DNA from: CAYVQF01 sp964454015
GTDB taxonomy: Bacteria > Myxococcota_A > Bradymonadia > UBA4248
Length of the DNA: 64,000 nt
Reading direction: 5' to 3'
Assembly (NCBI GenBank): GCA_964454015.1
Contig: CAYVQF010000007.1
Location: 105,061-169,060 of the forward strand
Within the stretch, counting starts at the first letter, position 1. Each line of letters begins with the position of its first letter. The translations under genes were made by a program, and so were the position numbers. Shown in pieces: positions 17,042 to 26,288 of the stretch. The notes under the pieces are model-generated. The model did not search any database, was not told the origin of the DNA, and worked only from the letters and a program-made list of their open reading frames with translations.

Positions 17042-18268
17042 ATGCTTCGAAAGATTGTCAACATCCTTATGGGCTCAGCCGACGGTCGAACCATGGAGCG
17101 CACGCTCTTTGAGGGGCTTTTGGAGCGCCTGCTTCCCCTGGTCGAAGGGCGCTTTACGCCAGATCTCACCGACCCGCTGGAGCTGGTGGCCCAGACCTTG
17201 ATGCAAGAGGTTGCTGAAGGCGAGGCCGTGGATCCCCAGGCTGCGCGGGCCTTTTTTTCGGTCTTGGTGGAAAACGACCGCCTGCCCTTGGGCCAACAAC
17301 TCGACCTCCAAGAGTTGGAGCTGCTCAAGGCGCTGCTCATGGACTACTTCGCCGGGCGTGACAGCGTGCGCCAGCGTGCCAACGAGGTGCTGAGCCTCAT
17401 CGAGCGGAAATTTAGCCAAGGCGCCTTCACCCAAGCCAAGATTTTACTCCAGATCTTTGAAACCGACGGCGAGACGCGCCTCAACAACGAGCGCAACCTC
17501 TTCTACGAAGACATGATCATGCGGCTGGGATTGCGGCGACGGCATGAAATCCCCAAGGCCGAGCGCGAGGCCATCCGCCAAGTCTTCGCCGGCCTCGATG
17601 GCGAGCAAGACAGCAACGTCAAAGATGCCTTGGCGTGGATGGGCAGCGAGTACTACGCCCACATGTGCTTTGCCATCAAGAGCCCCGACGACTACCAGCA
17701 ATGGGCCAAGGTCACGGCGAGCCTGGCCCCCGAGGCGCGTGACCGCCTGCTCGGCTATGTCCCTCCGGTGCGCTGGCGTACGCCGGCTTCGGTCACGGGG
17801 CTCTCCCTGATCGAGATGAGCGCCCATCATCTCTGCGAGACCGCCATTCGCCTGCACGTCCAGCGCCTCTTCCGCATGTGCTATTTTCTCCTATTGGCCA
17901 GCGGGGACACGGGCTTCGAGGCCTACATCTTCAACTTCATGCGCTGGTCGAAGGATTTCTTGGGCGTCGACACCAAGCGGGTTTTGCCGGTCATCCATCG
18001 CCGCTCCGTGGTCGATGAGGTCAGCCTGCAAGAGTCGTTGGATGAAGCCTACCAACACTTCTTCAGCGAAAGGGTGAGCGAAAAGATCGTCGTCCGCCCC
18101 GAGAAGATCAAACGGGCCTGGTCGGATCTGTGCCGGCGTTTTGCTGCCCTCGATATCACCCAAGTGCCAGCGGGACACTACGACCTCGGCGGCTTCCTCT
18201 TGGATCACCTCCTGGGCTTTGAACATATCGATCCGGCCTTCGCCTTCCGTCTCTACCGACTGAGCTGA
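17042..18268 (+). CDS. Unrecognised conserved-looking cytoplasmic protein
   Basis: 408 residues from the ATG at 17042 (MLRKIVNILMG); GTG 17015 and TTG 16910 are alternative in-frame starts and none has a close ribosome binding site. There is no signal peptide or transmembrane helix. The sequence is helix-rich and charged, with long stretches such as SLIERKFSQGAFTQAKILLQ, YEDMIMRLGLRRRHEIPKAE and YIFNFMRWSKDFLGVD. I see no catalytic motif, zinc site or known repeat. It is flanked by dnaE and, convergently, hemB, neither of which suggests a role. Codon use looks like its neighbours. Confidence 0.6.
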   Translation: MLRKIVNILMGSADGRTMERTLFEGLLERLLPLVEGRFTPDLTDPLELVAQTLMQEVAEGEAVDPQAARAFFSVLVENDRLPLGQQLDLQELELLKALLMDYFAGRDSVRQRANEVLSLIERKFSQGAFTQAKILLQIFETDGETRLNNERNLFYEDMIMRLGLRRRHEIPKAEREAIRQVFAGLDGEQDSNVKDALAWMGSEYYAHMCFAIKSPDDYQQWAKVTASLAPEARDRLLGYVPPVRWRTPASVTGLSLIEMSAHHLCETAIRLHVQRLFRMCYFLLLASGDTGFEAYIFNFMRWSKDFLGVDTKRVLPVIHRRSVVDEVSLQESLDEAYQHFFSERVSEKIVVRPEKIKRAWSDLCRRFAALDITQVPAGHYDLGGFLLDHLLGFEHIDPAFAFRLYRLS

Positions 18269-18288
18269 GCCCCTTTTTACAACGGGCG

Positions 18289-19263
18289 CTATTCCTGCAG
18301 CCAGGCCGCGACGGTGACGGCGTAGTAAGTGATGATGAGATCCGCGCCGGCGCGACGCATGGCGAGCAGGCTCTCCATGACACAGCGGCGCTCGTCGAGC
18401 CAGCCCCGCTCTACTGCCGCCTTGAGCATGGCGTACTCGCCGGACACATGATAGACGGCGAAGGGTTGCGGGTGCAGGGGGCGCGCCCGGGCCAGGACGT
18501 CGAGATAGGGCAGGGCCGGCTTGACCATGAGGATGTCTGCGCCCTCGATGTCATCGAGGGCGATCTCCCAGAGGGCCTCCCGGCCGTTGGCGGGGTCCAT
18601 CTGGTAGGCCCGGCGGTCGCCAAAGGCTGGCGCCGACTGGGCGGCATCGCGAAAGGGCCCGTAAAAGGCCGAAGCGAACTTGGCGGCGTAGGCCATGATG
18701 GCCACGTCGCTGTAGCCCGCCGCATCCAGGGCGGTGCGGATGCGCCCGATGCGCCCGTCCATCATGTCGCTGGGGGCGATGATGTCGGCGCCGGCTTGGG
18801 CCTGAGCGAGGGCGCCTTTGACCAAAAGATCCAAGGTCTCGTCGTTGCGCACCTCGCCGTGAGCGACGTGGCCGCAGTGGCCGTGGGAGGTGTACTCGCA
18901 CAGACAGAGGTCGGTGATGACCACGAGCTCAGGGTAGTGGCGCTTCAAGGCGCGGGTCGCTCGCTGGATGATGCCGTCTTCGGCGTAGGCCTGAGAGCCC
19001 GCCTCGTCTTTGTGGTCCGGGATACCAAAGAGGAGCACGGCGCCGATGCCGTTGTGGATGGCGTGGGCCACGGCCTCGATGAGCTGGTCGACGGAGAGCT
19101 GGGCTTGATCGGGCATGGAGGCGATGGGGACGACGCGCCTGTCGCCCTCGATGACGAAGTAGGGCTGGATGAGGTGTTCGACCCGGAGATGGTGCTCCCG
19201 CACCATGCGGCGCAGGCCTTCCGTTCGGCGCAGGCGACGGAGGCGATGGGTAGGGAAAGGCAT
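18289..19263 (-). CDS. hemB: Porphobilinogen synthase (delta-aminolevulinate dehydratase)
   Basis: 324 residues, typical length. It condenses two 5-aminolevulinate molecules to porphobilinogen. Catalytic lysines are Lys195 (AYAAKFASAFYGPFRDA) and Lys248 (MVKPALPYLD). The metal loop TDLCLCEYTSHGHCG has Cys120, Cys122 and Cys130, indicating the zinc-dependent class rather than the Asp-rich magnesium class. The start is the ATG at 19263, four bases after the hemCD stop, with AAGGA overlapping that stop, so the two are translationally coupled. Confidence 0.97.
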   Translation of the reverse strand: MPFPTHRLRRLRRTEGLRRMVREHHLRVEHLIQPYFVIEGDRRVVPIASMPDQAQLSVDQLIEAVAHAIHNGIGAVLLFGIPDHKDEAGSQAYAEDGIIQRATRALKRHYPELVVITDLCLCEYTSHGHCGHVAHGEVRNDETLDLLVKGALAQAQAGADIIAPSDMMDGRIGRIRTALDAAGYSDVAIMAYAAKFASAFYGPFRDAAQSAPAFGDRRAYQMDPANGREALWEIALDDIEGADILMVKPALPYLDVLARARPLHPQPFAVYHVSGEYAMLKAAVERGWLDERRCVMESLLAMRRAGADLIITYYAVTVAAWLQE

Positions 19264-19267
19264 GGCG

Positions 19268-21013
19268 TTATCCTTTGCTGGGTGTGGGTGAGCCCTGCAT
19301 GGCGTCGAGGAGGGCCTCGATGTTGGGTTCGGCCGCCACGGCCGCCACCGGCAGTGAGAGGGCGCGCGCGCGGTCGGCAGTGGTCGATCCGATACAGGCG
19401 ATGGACCAGGTGCGCAAAAGCGCGCGCGCTGGCGGATGGGTCCAGATGGCGTCGAGGGCCGAGGGCGATGCCAGCACCACAAAGCCTGGGCGCTGGCTCC
19501 TGGCCGCGAAGTGGGTCAGAGCGGCGACGCCTTCCGGGCGCGGGGTGGTGGCATAGAGGTAGATTTCGTCGACCTTGACGTCGAGGGCGCGCAAGGCCTT
19601 CTGGGCATCGCCTCTGCTGGCACGGGCGCCCGCATAGAGGCAGCGCTGGCCCGGCTGTAGACCCTGGGCGAGCAGCGCTTGGGCCAGTCCGGCGCCGTTC
19701 TGTTGGCTGGCCACGACCGCAACGGGGTAGCCCAAGTCGCGGACGGCGCCAGCGCTGACCGCGCCCACCGCGGCGATGCGGGTGGCACCGAGGGCCGGTC
19801 GATCTCTCAAGGCCAGGCGGGCGCCGTGGCGGCTGGTGAGGAGGAGCCAATCGTAGGTGTCCTGAGCCAGGTGCTGTGCCAGGTCGATGTCAGGCAGCTC
19901 CTCGATGGCGATGACGGGAAAGTTCACGGGAAGCAAGCCGCGGGCAGAGACGGCAGCCTCCCAGGTGTCATCGCCCGTCGCAGCGCGGGTGATGATGACC
20001 GGGATGGGGTCTAGCGTGTGAGGTCGCCGGGCGGTGTCGGTCGCTGCCTCTGGTCGATGGGGAGCGGCGTGGGTGGGCAGATCCAGCTCGGCCAAGATCG
20101 CTGCGCCGCCAGCGGCGAGGAGGTCCTCTGCCAAGGTACGACCGATGCGCTCCGCTTGGGTGGCGTCGCCTTGGCCACTGGCGGCGAGGCGGGTGCGACC
20201 GTCGGGCGTCAGGATCTGGGCCCGTGCCATGAGCAGTGGGTGCCCTGGGCGGTCATCTGCCAGCGTGACGTAGGCCCCCAGGGGCAGATGACAGGAGCCG
20301 CCCAAGGTCGCGAGGAAGGCGCGCTCCGCTTCGAGGGCGTAGCGGGTGGGGAGGTGGTCGATGGCGGCCAAGCGGCTGAGGATGGGCTGGTCGTCGCGTC
20401 GCACTTGGATGGCTACGGTTCCCTGACCGGCCGCGGGCATGAAGGTGTCGATGGGCAGCACCTCACTGATCTCGGCCTGCCAACCCATGCGGACGAGGCC
20501 AGCCCGGGCGAGCACCGCGGCGGTGATGGCGTCAAAACCCGTGCGCACTTTGTGCAGGCGGGTGTCGAGGTTGCCGCGCAAGGAGACGACCTGGAGATCG
20601 GGCCGGCTGGCCAAGAGCATGGCCCGGCGGCGCAGGGAGCTGGTGCCGACGACGGCCCCCTGGGGCAGTTGGTCCAAGCGGAATCCCCCGCGTGCGACCA
20701 GGGCGTCCTCCGGGAAGGCCCGGGGCAAGACGGCGCCCAAGACCAAGTCTGGCGGCATCTGCCCGGGGAGATCTTTGGCGCTGTGGGCGGCGATGTCGAT
20801 GGCGCCGTCACTGAGGGCGGTCTCGATTTCCTTGACGAAGAGGCCTTTGCCGCCGATGGCGGCCAGGGGGCGGTCGACGATTCTGTCCCCTTGGGTGACG
20901 ATCTCGACGATTTCTACCTGGAGGTCCGGCTCACGCTGCAACAGCGCCGCCTTGACGGCTTCGGCCTGCCAGAGTGCCAGCTTGCTGGCGCGGCTCCCTA
21001 TGCGAACGCGCAT
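19268..21013 (-). CDS. hemCD: Fused hydroxymethylbilane synthase / uroporphyrinogen-III synthase
   Basis: 581 residues. Residues 1-315 are porphobilinogen deaminase: RIGSRASKLALWQ, HSAKDLPG with catalytic Asp81, GTSSLRRRAMLL, RGNLDTRL, and Cys241 in LGGSCHLPLGAY, which carries the dipyrromethane cofactor. After a roughly 20-residue linker, residues 337-575 are a HemD domain (PVIITRAATGDDTW, LLLTSRHGARL, AVGAVSAGAVRDLG, VVLASPSALDA, IACIGSTTADRA). One polypeptide therefore makes hydroxymethylbilane and cyclises it. GGAG is six bases before the ATG. It lies 18 bp after hemA. Confidence 0.95.
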   Translation of the reverse strand: MRVRIGSRASKLALWQAEAVKAALLQREPDLQVEIVEIVTQGDRIVDRPLAAIGGKGLFVKEIETALSDGAIDIAAHSAKDLPGQMPPDLVLGAVLPRAFPEDALVARGGFRLDQLPQGAVVGTSSLRRRAMLLASRPDLQVVSLRGNLDTRLHKVRTGFDAITAAVLARAGLVRMGWQAEISEVLPIDTFMPAAGQGTVAIQVRRDDQPILSRLAAIDHLPTRYALEAERAFLATLGGSCHLPLGAYVTLADDRPGHPLLMARAQILTPDGRTRLAASGQGDATQAERIGRTLAEDLLAAGGAAILAELDLPTHAAPHRPEAATDTARRPHTLDPIPVIITRAATGDDTWEAAVSARGLLPVNFPVIAIEELPDIDLAQHLAQDTYDWLLLTSRHGARLALRDRPALGATRIAAVGAVSAGAVRDLGYPVAVVASQQNGAGLAQALLAQGLQPGQRCLYAGARASRGDAQKALRALDVKVDEIYLYATTPRPEGVAALTHFAARSQRPGFVVLASPSALDAIWTHPPARALLRTWSIACIGSTTADRARALSLPVAAVAAEPNIEALLDAMQGSPTPSKG

Positions 21014-21031
21014 CTCTGCTCCTATGACCGA

Positions 21032-22351
21032 CTAGCCGATGGATCGCTTCTTGGCCTTGGTGGCCGCCTCTTCTTCCTGCGTGGCCTCGCCTCCCAAGGG
21101 GAAGAGGGTGGTGAGGCTCTGCAAGTGGTTACAGAGGCTCTCTTCGCCAGCGGCTTTCTTGAGGTTGACCTGCGGATGATGGAGCAGCTTGTTGACCAGG
21201 GCGCGCAACGCCCCTTGAACGCGCAGCAACTCCTCCGGCGCGGCCTGGGGGTGCTGGGCGCGATAGCGTTGCAGCTCCAGCTCGGCGATGTGGTTGAAGT
21301 GCTGGCGCAGGGCAATGATGGTCGGGTAGGTGCGGAGCTGGGCACGCTTCTCCATGAAACGCCCCACTTCTTCCGCGACGATGCTGAGACCTCGCTGGCC
21401 CGCTTGGTGCCGCAGGTGGTGATTCTCTTGGGCGATGCTCTCCAGGTCGTCGACGTTGTAGAGGCTCAAGTGGGAGATGTTTTTGATCTCCGGGTCGATG
21501 GCGCGGGGCACGGAGAGGTCGATGAGGAGGAGCGGCGCGTGCTGGCGCTCGGCCATCACCGCGAGCAGGTGCTGGCGGGTCAAGGTGTGGGCCCCAGCCG
21601 CCACGGAGGCGATGGCGCAGCGGCAGTGTACCAGCCCGTGGTGCAGGCGCTCCCAGGCGAGGGGTGTGGCTTCCGTGGCCGTGGCCAAGGCATCGGCGCG
21701 CTGCTGGGTGCGGTTGGCGATGGTCAACGCGGCGCCGCGATCGCGCAGGTGGCGAGCGGCGAGCCCCGCCATTTTACCAGCCCCAATCAAGAGCACGGCT
21801 TGCTGTGACAAGGGGCCAGCGCACTGTTCGGCCAGGTCGAGGGCGACCGCGGCCAGACTCAGATGGGTGGTCCCGATTTCCGTCTCATGGCGGACCCGCT
21901 TGGCCACCCTGAAGGCGTGTTGCAAGCAGGCATCCAGGACGACATCGACCGTGTCGACGTCCTTGGCGGCCTTGTAGGCGCGCTTGACCTGCCCCAGGAT
22001 CTGCGGCTCGCCGATGACCATGGAGTCGAGGCTGGCCGTGACCTTGAAGAGGTGGCGCAAGGCGTGCTCCCGTTCGAGCACATAGGCGTGCAGGGCGAGG
22101 GAGGCTTCGCTGACCTGGCAGTGACGGGCCCAGAGTTGCAGCAGCGGGCGTGGCGCCCGGGCAAAGGCGCTCTCTGCCGCCAAAACGAACTCCACCCGGT
22201 TACAGGTCGCGATGAAGAGGGCACCGCCGATGCCGGGCAAGGACGTGGCCGCTCGCATCAGCGCAGCTTGCGCGTCGCCCGCCGGGGCGAGCCGTTCCCG
22301 TAACTCGACGGGGGTGTTCTTGTAGCTGACGCCTATGACGAGGGGATGCAT
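21032..22351 (-). CDS. hemA: Glutamyl-tRNA reductase
   Basis: 439 residues. It reduces glutamyl-tRNA to glutamate-1-semialdehyde, starting C5 heme synthesis. The catalytic Cys50 lies in FIATCNRVEF; the N-terminus IGVSYKNTPVELRERL and the NADPH-binding LLIGAGKMAGLAARHL are characteristic. A C-terminal dimerisation helix follows. The frame is open for about 950 bases upstream, but that extension lies antisense to trxA and has no homology, so the ATG at 22351 is taken. It heads a hemA-hemCD-hemB run; hemL is not in the window. Confidence 0.96.
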   Translation of the reverse strand: MHPLVIGVSYKNTPVELRERLAPAGDAQAALMRAATSLPGIGGALFIATCNRVEFVLAAESAFARAPRPLLQLWARHCQVSEASLALHAYVLEREHALRHLFKVTASLDSMVIGEPQILGQVKRAYKAAKDVDTVDVVLDACLQHAFRVAKRVRHETEIGTTHLSLAAVALDLAEQCAGPLSQQAVLLIGAGKMAGLAARHLRDRGAALTIANRTQQRADALATATEATPLAWERLHHGLVHCRCAIASVAAGAHTLTRQHLLAVMAERQHAPLLLIDLSVPRAIDPEIKNISHLSLYNVDDLESIAQENHHLRHQAGQRGLSIVAEEVGRFMEKRAQLRTYPTIIALRQHFNHIAELELQRYRAQHPQAAPEELLRVQGALRALVNKLLHHPQVNLKKAAGEESLCNHLQSLTTLFPLGGEATQEEEAATKAKKRSIG

Positions 22352-22651
22352 GATGTGACGCGGGCTGTCGCCGCAAACAGGGCTACGGCATGAAGGGGTC
22401 GCTCCAGCAGTGTGCCGAAGCGCGCATTTATGATCGGGGTTGCGCGAGGGAAGGTCAAGGGGCGTGGTGCGTCGGGGGGGTGATTTCTCCTGGGGCTTGA
22501 TTTTGATTTCAAGGTGTATAGATGATGCGGGTGCTTTGAGGGCGTGCCCAACGATTCGGGTGCACTTGATGCGCGTTTTTCCAAACGGGCGCCGTGGGCG
22601 TGGGACCTCAGTGGAGTGCTTCGTCCGGTGCGAGAAGATGGAGTGAAGGCG
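22352..22651. other. Divergent intergenic region hemA / trxA
   Basis: 300 bp between the divergently transcribed hemA and trxA, so both promoters should lie here. An AT-richer patch at 22497-22523 contains TTGATT (22497-22502) and TATAGAT (22517-22523) reading toward trxA. The 14-base spacing is too short for a confident sigma-70 call. No RNA gene or repeat was recognised. Confidence 0.4.
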
Positions 22652-22978
22652 ATGGCAGGACAAGTGGTTGAGGTCAGCGAGGCGACATTCGAGGCCGAGG
22701 TGGTGCAAGCGGGTGTGCCAGTGGTGGTGGACTTTTGGGCGCCCTGGTGCGGGCCTTGCCGCATGATCGCGCCGGTCTTGGACGAGCTGGGCAAACGTTA
22801 CGATGGCAAGGTGCGCATCGCCAAGGTCAACGTGGATCAGAACCAAGGATTGGCGCAGAAATTTCGCGTGACGGGCATCCCGCTCATCATCGCCTTCAAG
22901 GGGGGCAAGGAGGTCAACCGCGTGGTGGGGGCCAACGCCAAAGCCATCGAAGAGATGATCACCGGCCTGGTGCGCTGA
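22652..22978 (+). CDS. trxA: Thioredoxin
   Basis: 108 residues, classic Trx1 length. The redox site WCGPC is at residues 32-36, preceded by VVVDFWAP, and the cis-Pro is in VTGIPLIIAFKGG. The ATG at 22652 has GGAG eight bases upstream; the longer open frame before it is not conserved. It is a general cytoplasmic disulfide reductant and a likely electron donor for ribonucleotide reductase. Single gene, divergent from hemA and convergent with rodA. Confidence 0.96.
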   Translation: MAGQVVEVSEATFEAEVVQAGVPVVVDFWAPWCGPCRMIAPVLDELGKRYDGKVRIAKVNVDQNQGLAQKFRVTGIPLIIAFKGGKEVNRVVGANAKAIEEMITGLVR

Positions 22979-22987
22979 CACGGTGGA

Positions 22988-23027
22988 CGTGGATCCAGAA
23001 GACGCCTTGGAGCGGCTGGGATCCACG
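22988..23027. terminator. Inverted repeat between convergent trxA and rodA
   Basis: CGTGGATCC and GGATCCACG are a perfect nine-base inverted repeat separated by a 22-base loop, starting 10 bases after the trxA stop and about 40 bases before the rodA stop. Its position suggests a shared 3'-end structure. There is no T tract on either side, so it is not a canonical intrinsic terminator. Confidence 0.35.
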
Positions 23028-23067
23028 GGCCGAGGGCGTGCGGTAGTGGGCGGCGTGGGCGGCGATC

Positions 23068-24189
23068 TCAGCCGCGATAGCTGTGTCGGCGCAGAGAAAT
23101 GCTCATGAGGATGCCGACACAGATCAACAGGGTGACGACGCTGGATCCGCCGTAGGAGACAAAGGGCAAGGTGATGCCGACCACGGGGGCCCAGCGCACC
23201 ACCATGCCCGTGTTGACGATGACCTGCCAGAAGACAATGGTGGCGATACCCACGGCGACGAGCATGCCAAAGCGGTCGCGTGCCTGGCGGGCGATACGCA
23301 AGGTCCACAGGATCAGGGCCAGGTAGAGGGCCAGCAAGCCTGCGGCGCCAGCGAAGCCGTGCTCTTCGGCCCAGTTGGCCATGGCAAAGTCGTTCTCGGG
23401 TTCAGGCACGAAGCCTTTCTGGACCTGGGTTCCTTTGCCAAAGCCGCGCCCCCACAGGCCGCCGGCGCCCACGGCGATGACCGAGTTTTTCACCTGCCAA
23501 TCACGGCCATAGGGATCCTCTTCGAGTTGGAGGAAGGCGCGGATGCGGTCCTGTTGGTAGCTCTTCATGCTCATCCAGGCGATGGGGGTGATGGCGATGC
23601 CCGCCAAGACCAAGAGGACGATGGTCGAGCGCTTGAGCCCTTCGAAGAAGACCATGGAGAAGGTGATCAGGGCGAGGAGGCTGGCCGTGCCCAGATCGGG
23701 TTCTTTGAGGATCAGCACCACCGGGAGGGCCAAGAGCGCCATGAGGGGCGCGAGATCGAGGATGGTGTAGCCCTGCGCTTTCTCGCGCTCTGCCAAGAAC
23801 TTGGCCACCACGATGACCAGGGCCACTTTCATGACCTCGCTGGGCTGAAAATGGAAGAAGCCCAGGTCGAGCCACCTCTTGGAGCCGTTGAGCTCGCGCC
23901 CGACCAAGAGCACCAGCAAGAGGGCGAAGTTCACGAGGCCATAGAAGAGATAGGCCCAGCGCTCGAAGGCGCGATAGTCGATGATGGCGCAGGGGACGGC
24001 GAAGAAAATGATGCCGAAGCCAAACCAGATGAGCTGCACCACGTGCAGCGGCTGGGTCAAGACGCCCGCGGCGCTGGTCAGGTTGAGGATGCCAATGGTG
24101 GCGATGCCCGTCACCAGCAACAGGAGCATCCAGTCGAAGGTGCTGGCGAGGGACTTGAGGCGTTTGGGGGTGGTGGCTTCGGCGATCAT
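23068..24189 (-). CDS. rodA: Rod-shape SEDS peptidoglycan glycosyltransferase
   Basis: 373 residues with about ten transmembrane helices, typical RodA length. It polymerises lipid II in the elongasome together with PBP2. SEDS hallmarks include FHFQPSEVMKVALVIVVAKFL with the conserved Glu-Lys region, LKEPDLGTASLLALI containing the catalytic-type Asp, GRGFGKGTQVQKGFVPEPENDFAMANWAEEHGF and the C-terminal VGITLPFVSYGGSS. It follows mrdA by 29 bp on the same strand, the standard pbp2-rodA pairing. No strong ribosome binding site precedes the ATG, consistent with coupling. Confidence 0.96.
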   Translation of the reverse strand: MIAEATTPKRLKSLASTFDWMLLLLVTGIATIGILNLTSAAGVLTQPLHVVQLIWFGFGIIFFAVPCAIIDYRAFERWAYLFYGLVNFALLLVLLVGRELNGSKRWLDLGFFHFQPSEVMKVALVIVVAKFLAEREKAQGYTILDLAPLMALLALPVVLILKEPDLGTASLLALITFSMVFFEGLKRSTIVLLVLAGIAITPIAWMSMKSYQQDRIRAFLQLEEDPYGRDWQVKNSVIAVGAGGLWGRGFGKGTQVQKGFVPEPENDFAMANWAEEHGFAGAAGLLALYLALILWTLRIARQARDRFGMLVAVGIATIVFWQVIVNTGMVVRWAPVVGITLPFVSYGGSSVVTLLICVGILMSISLRRHSYRG

Positions 24190-24218
24190 GTGACGGGCAG
24201 GGTGCTCGCAGAGGGAGT

Positions 24219-26288
24219 TTAGCGTTGGCGTTGGGCGGCCGGGGCCGCCAGGAGCGCCGGTTGGCGGTGTTCGTGTCCCGAGTGCAGGGCGACGGGGGCG
24301 CGCTGCTTGTTCTTCATCATGACGGGGTCATAGCCGCGGATCTCGCGGAAGTAGCGGTCGAGGACTTCCATGCCCACTGGGGCGGCGTCAGAGCTGCCGC
24401 CGCCACCGTGTTCGAGGAAGACCACGACCACGATCTCAGGGGCTTCGATGGGGGCAAAGGCGGCGAACCAGGCGTGGTCGCGGTACTTGAACTCGAGGAG
24501 GGATGAAGAGATGCGCTGGGAGATGACCTGGGCCGTGCCGGTCTTGCCGGCGACCCGGACATAGTCCAAGCGCTGGGCATAGGCGGTGCCGCTCTCGTGG
24601 TTGACGGCGAGGTCGAGGCCATGGACGATTTCGCGGATGGTCTCGGCGCTAAAGGGCAAAGGCCGGCGCACCCGCACGGGGTATTGAAAGAGCGGTTGGC
24701 CTGCTGCCGTCTCGATGCGATCGACGATGAGGGGGTAATAGAGGGTGCCCCCGTTGGCGATGGCGCCATAGGCCAAGGCCATCTGCAGGGGTGAGGTCTT
24801 GGTGTCGCCTTGGCCGATGGACGTGGACAGGGTGAAGCCGCCCTGGAAGCCTTCAGAAGATTTCTTGGCGTGCCACTCGCGGGTAGGTACCAGTCCCGGG
24901 CTCTCGATGTTGATCCCCAGGCCTGCGGGTTCGCCAAAGCCAAAGTAGCGCGCGTATTCGCTGAGGGTTTCCATGCCGAGCTTCTCACCGACCTTATAGA
25001 AATAGACATCACAAGAGGAGGCGATGGCCTCGGTGAGGGGGACGTTGTCGTGGCCACTGCGCTTCCAGCAGTGGAAACGCCGCCGTTGTTTGCCGTATTC
25101 GTAGTAGCCCGGACAGTGGAGCGTTTCTTGGGGGGTGATGAGTCCCGTGTCGAGGGCGGCGGCGGCCGTGATGATTTTGTAGACCGAGCCTGGAAAGTAT
25201 GCCAACAGGCTCTTGTCGAGCATGGGCTTGTAGGGGTTGTTGTCTGAGGCGATGTGCTCATCGCGGCTGAGGCGGCCCGACCAAGAGTTGGGGTTATAGG
25301 CGGGCTTGGAGGCGATCCCGAGAATGCGCCCCGTGGCGGGCTCGAGGGCGACGATGGCGCCGGTCTCGTAATTGCGGAGGGCGTGCTTGAGGATGCGCTG
25401 CAGCTCCATGTCGACGGTCAAGACGATGTTCTTGCCTGGCACGGGCTCGACGTCGCGCCAGTTGGCGATGAGCGCCAAGGAATCGGGGTCGTTCTGGGGC
25501 ATGCCTCGGGCGTCGACGACACCGGCGCGCAAGCCGGCGGCGCCGCGCAAGATGGCCTCGAAAGAGCGCTCGATCCCCGTGCGGCCGATGATGTCACCCA
25601 GGCGGTAGCCGACCATGCTGAGCCGGCTCAGCTCATCCTGATTGATCTCATTGACATAGCCGATGAGGTGGGCGGCCAAGTCGTTGAAGGGGTAGAAGCG
25701 CTGGCTGTTGGTGCGGATCTCGACCCCAGGGAGCGCCAGCGTGTCGGCGGCGATCATGGCGACCTGATCCCGCGTGATGGTGCGCTTGACCAGGATGGCT
25801 TCGAAGCGCCACATCCCCTTGGCCTCATGGATGCGCTGGAGGAGGTCCTGATGGTCTGGCGGCGCGAGCGCCAAAATGTGGGTCAAGCGCTCCAAGCGCT
25901 GCGCCACCACCTCGGGCGTTTCGTCTTTGGCGACGAAAAAAGCCGGGGTCAGCAGCACGTCATAAGAGGGGCGGTTGCCGGCGACCAGGGCGCCCTTGGC
26001 GTCGAAGATGAGGCCGCGCTCTGCTGACACCGGGGTGCGCTTGATGAAGTTGTTGAAGGCGAGGCGCTGAAAAGACTCGTTCTGCCAGATCTGCAGATAC
26101 CACAAGCGGGCGGTGAGCAGGATGAAGGGAATGGCGAAGATCAGCGCGATCCGGCGAAAGGAGCGGCCATAGTCCCTGGGCTCGGAGCGCGTCTCCAATC
26201 CGGTGGTGCGCCGAGCGCTTTGCTTGACCAATGCCACGCTGTTTTCCTGTTGGGCCTGGGCTAACGCCGGTTGGACGCCGTGGGCCAC
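24219..26288 (-). CDS. mrdA: Penicillin-binding protein 2 (elongasome transpeptidase)
   Basis: 689 residues from GTG 26288; an in-frame GTG at 26237 preceded by AGGA is an equally good start and would remove 17 residues. One transmembrane helix at about 46-64, then the pedestal domain and the transpeptidase: S368-V-Y-K371 (active-site Ser), SSC near 424-426 and K582-T-G-T. It cross-links peptidoglycan during cell elongation, paired with RodA encoded next. The C-terminal 30 residues are basic and variable. Confidence 0.94.
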   Translation of the reverse strand: MAHGVQPALAQAQQENSVALVKQSARRTTGLETRSEPRDYGRSFRRIALIFAIPFILLTARLWYLQIWQNESFQRLAFNNFIKRTPVSAERGLIFDAKGALVAGNRPSYDVLLTPAFFVAKDETPEVVAQRLERLTHILALAPPDHQDLLQRIHEAKGMWRFEAILVKRTITRDQVAMIAADTLALPGVEIRTNSQRFYPFNDLAAHLIGYVNEINQDELSRLSMVGYRLGDIIGRTGIERSFEAILRGAAGLRAGVVDARGMPQNDPDSLALIANWRDVEPVPGKNIVLTVDMELQRILKHALRNYETGAIVALEPATGRILGIASKPAYNPNSWSGRLSRDEHIASDNNPYKPMLDKSLLAYFPGSVYKIITAAAALDTGLITPQETLHCPGYYEYGKQRRRFHCWKRSGHDNVPLTEAIASSCDVYFYKVGEKLGMETLSEYARYFGFGEPAGLGINIESPGLVPTREWHAKKSSEGFQGGFTLSTSIGQGDTKTSPLQMALAYGAIANGGTLYYPLIVDRIETAAGQPLFQYPVRVRRPLPFSAETIREIVHGLDLAVNHESGTAYAQRLDYVRVAGKTGTAQVISQRISSSLLEFKYRDHAWFAAFAPIEAPEIVVVVFLEHGGGGSSDAAPVGMEVLDRYFREIRGYDPVMMKNKQRAPVALHSGHEHRQPALLAAPAAQRQR

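Noticed and set aside
20018..21808. A 596-codon plus-strand frame across hemCD and hemA
   Set aside because: It is antisense to two intact heme genes; low-complexity Gly/Val/Ala/Gln composition is typical of a shadow frame.
22983..23107. A short plus-strand frame of about 40 codons after trxA
   Set aside because: It has no ribosome binding site, is interrupted by a strong inverted repeat and runs into rodA on the opposite strand.
22352..23308. An N-terminal extension of hemA by about 319 codons
   Set aside because: The extension is antisense to trxA, low complexity, and absent from the glutamyl-tRNA reductase family, which starts at MHPLVIGVSYKN.
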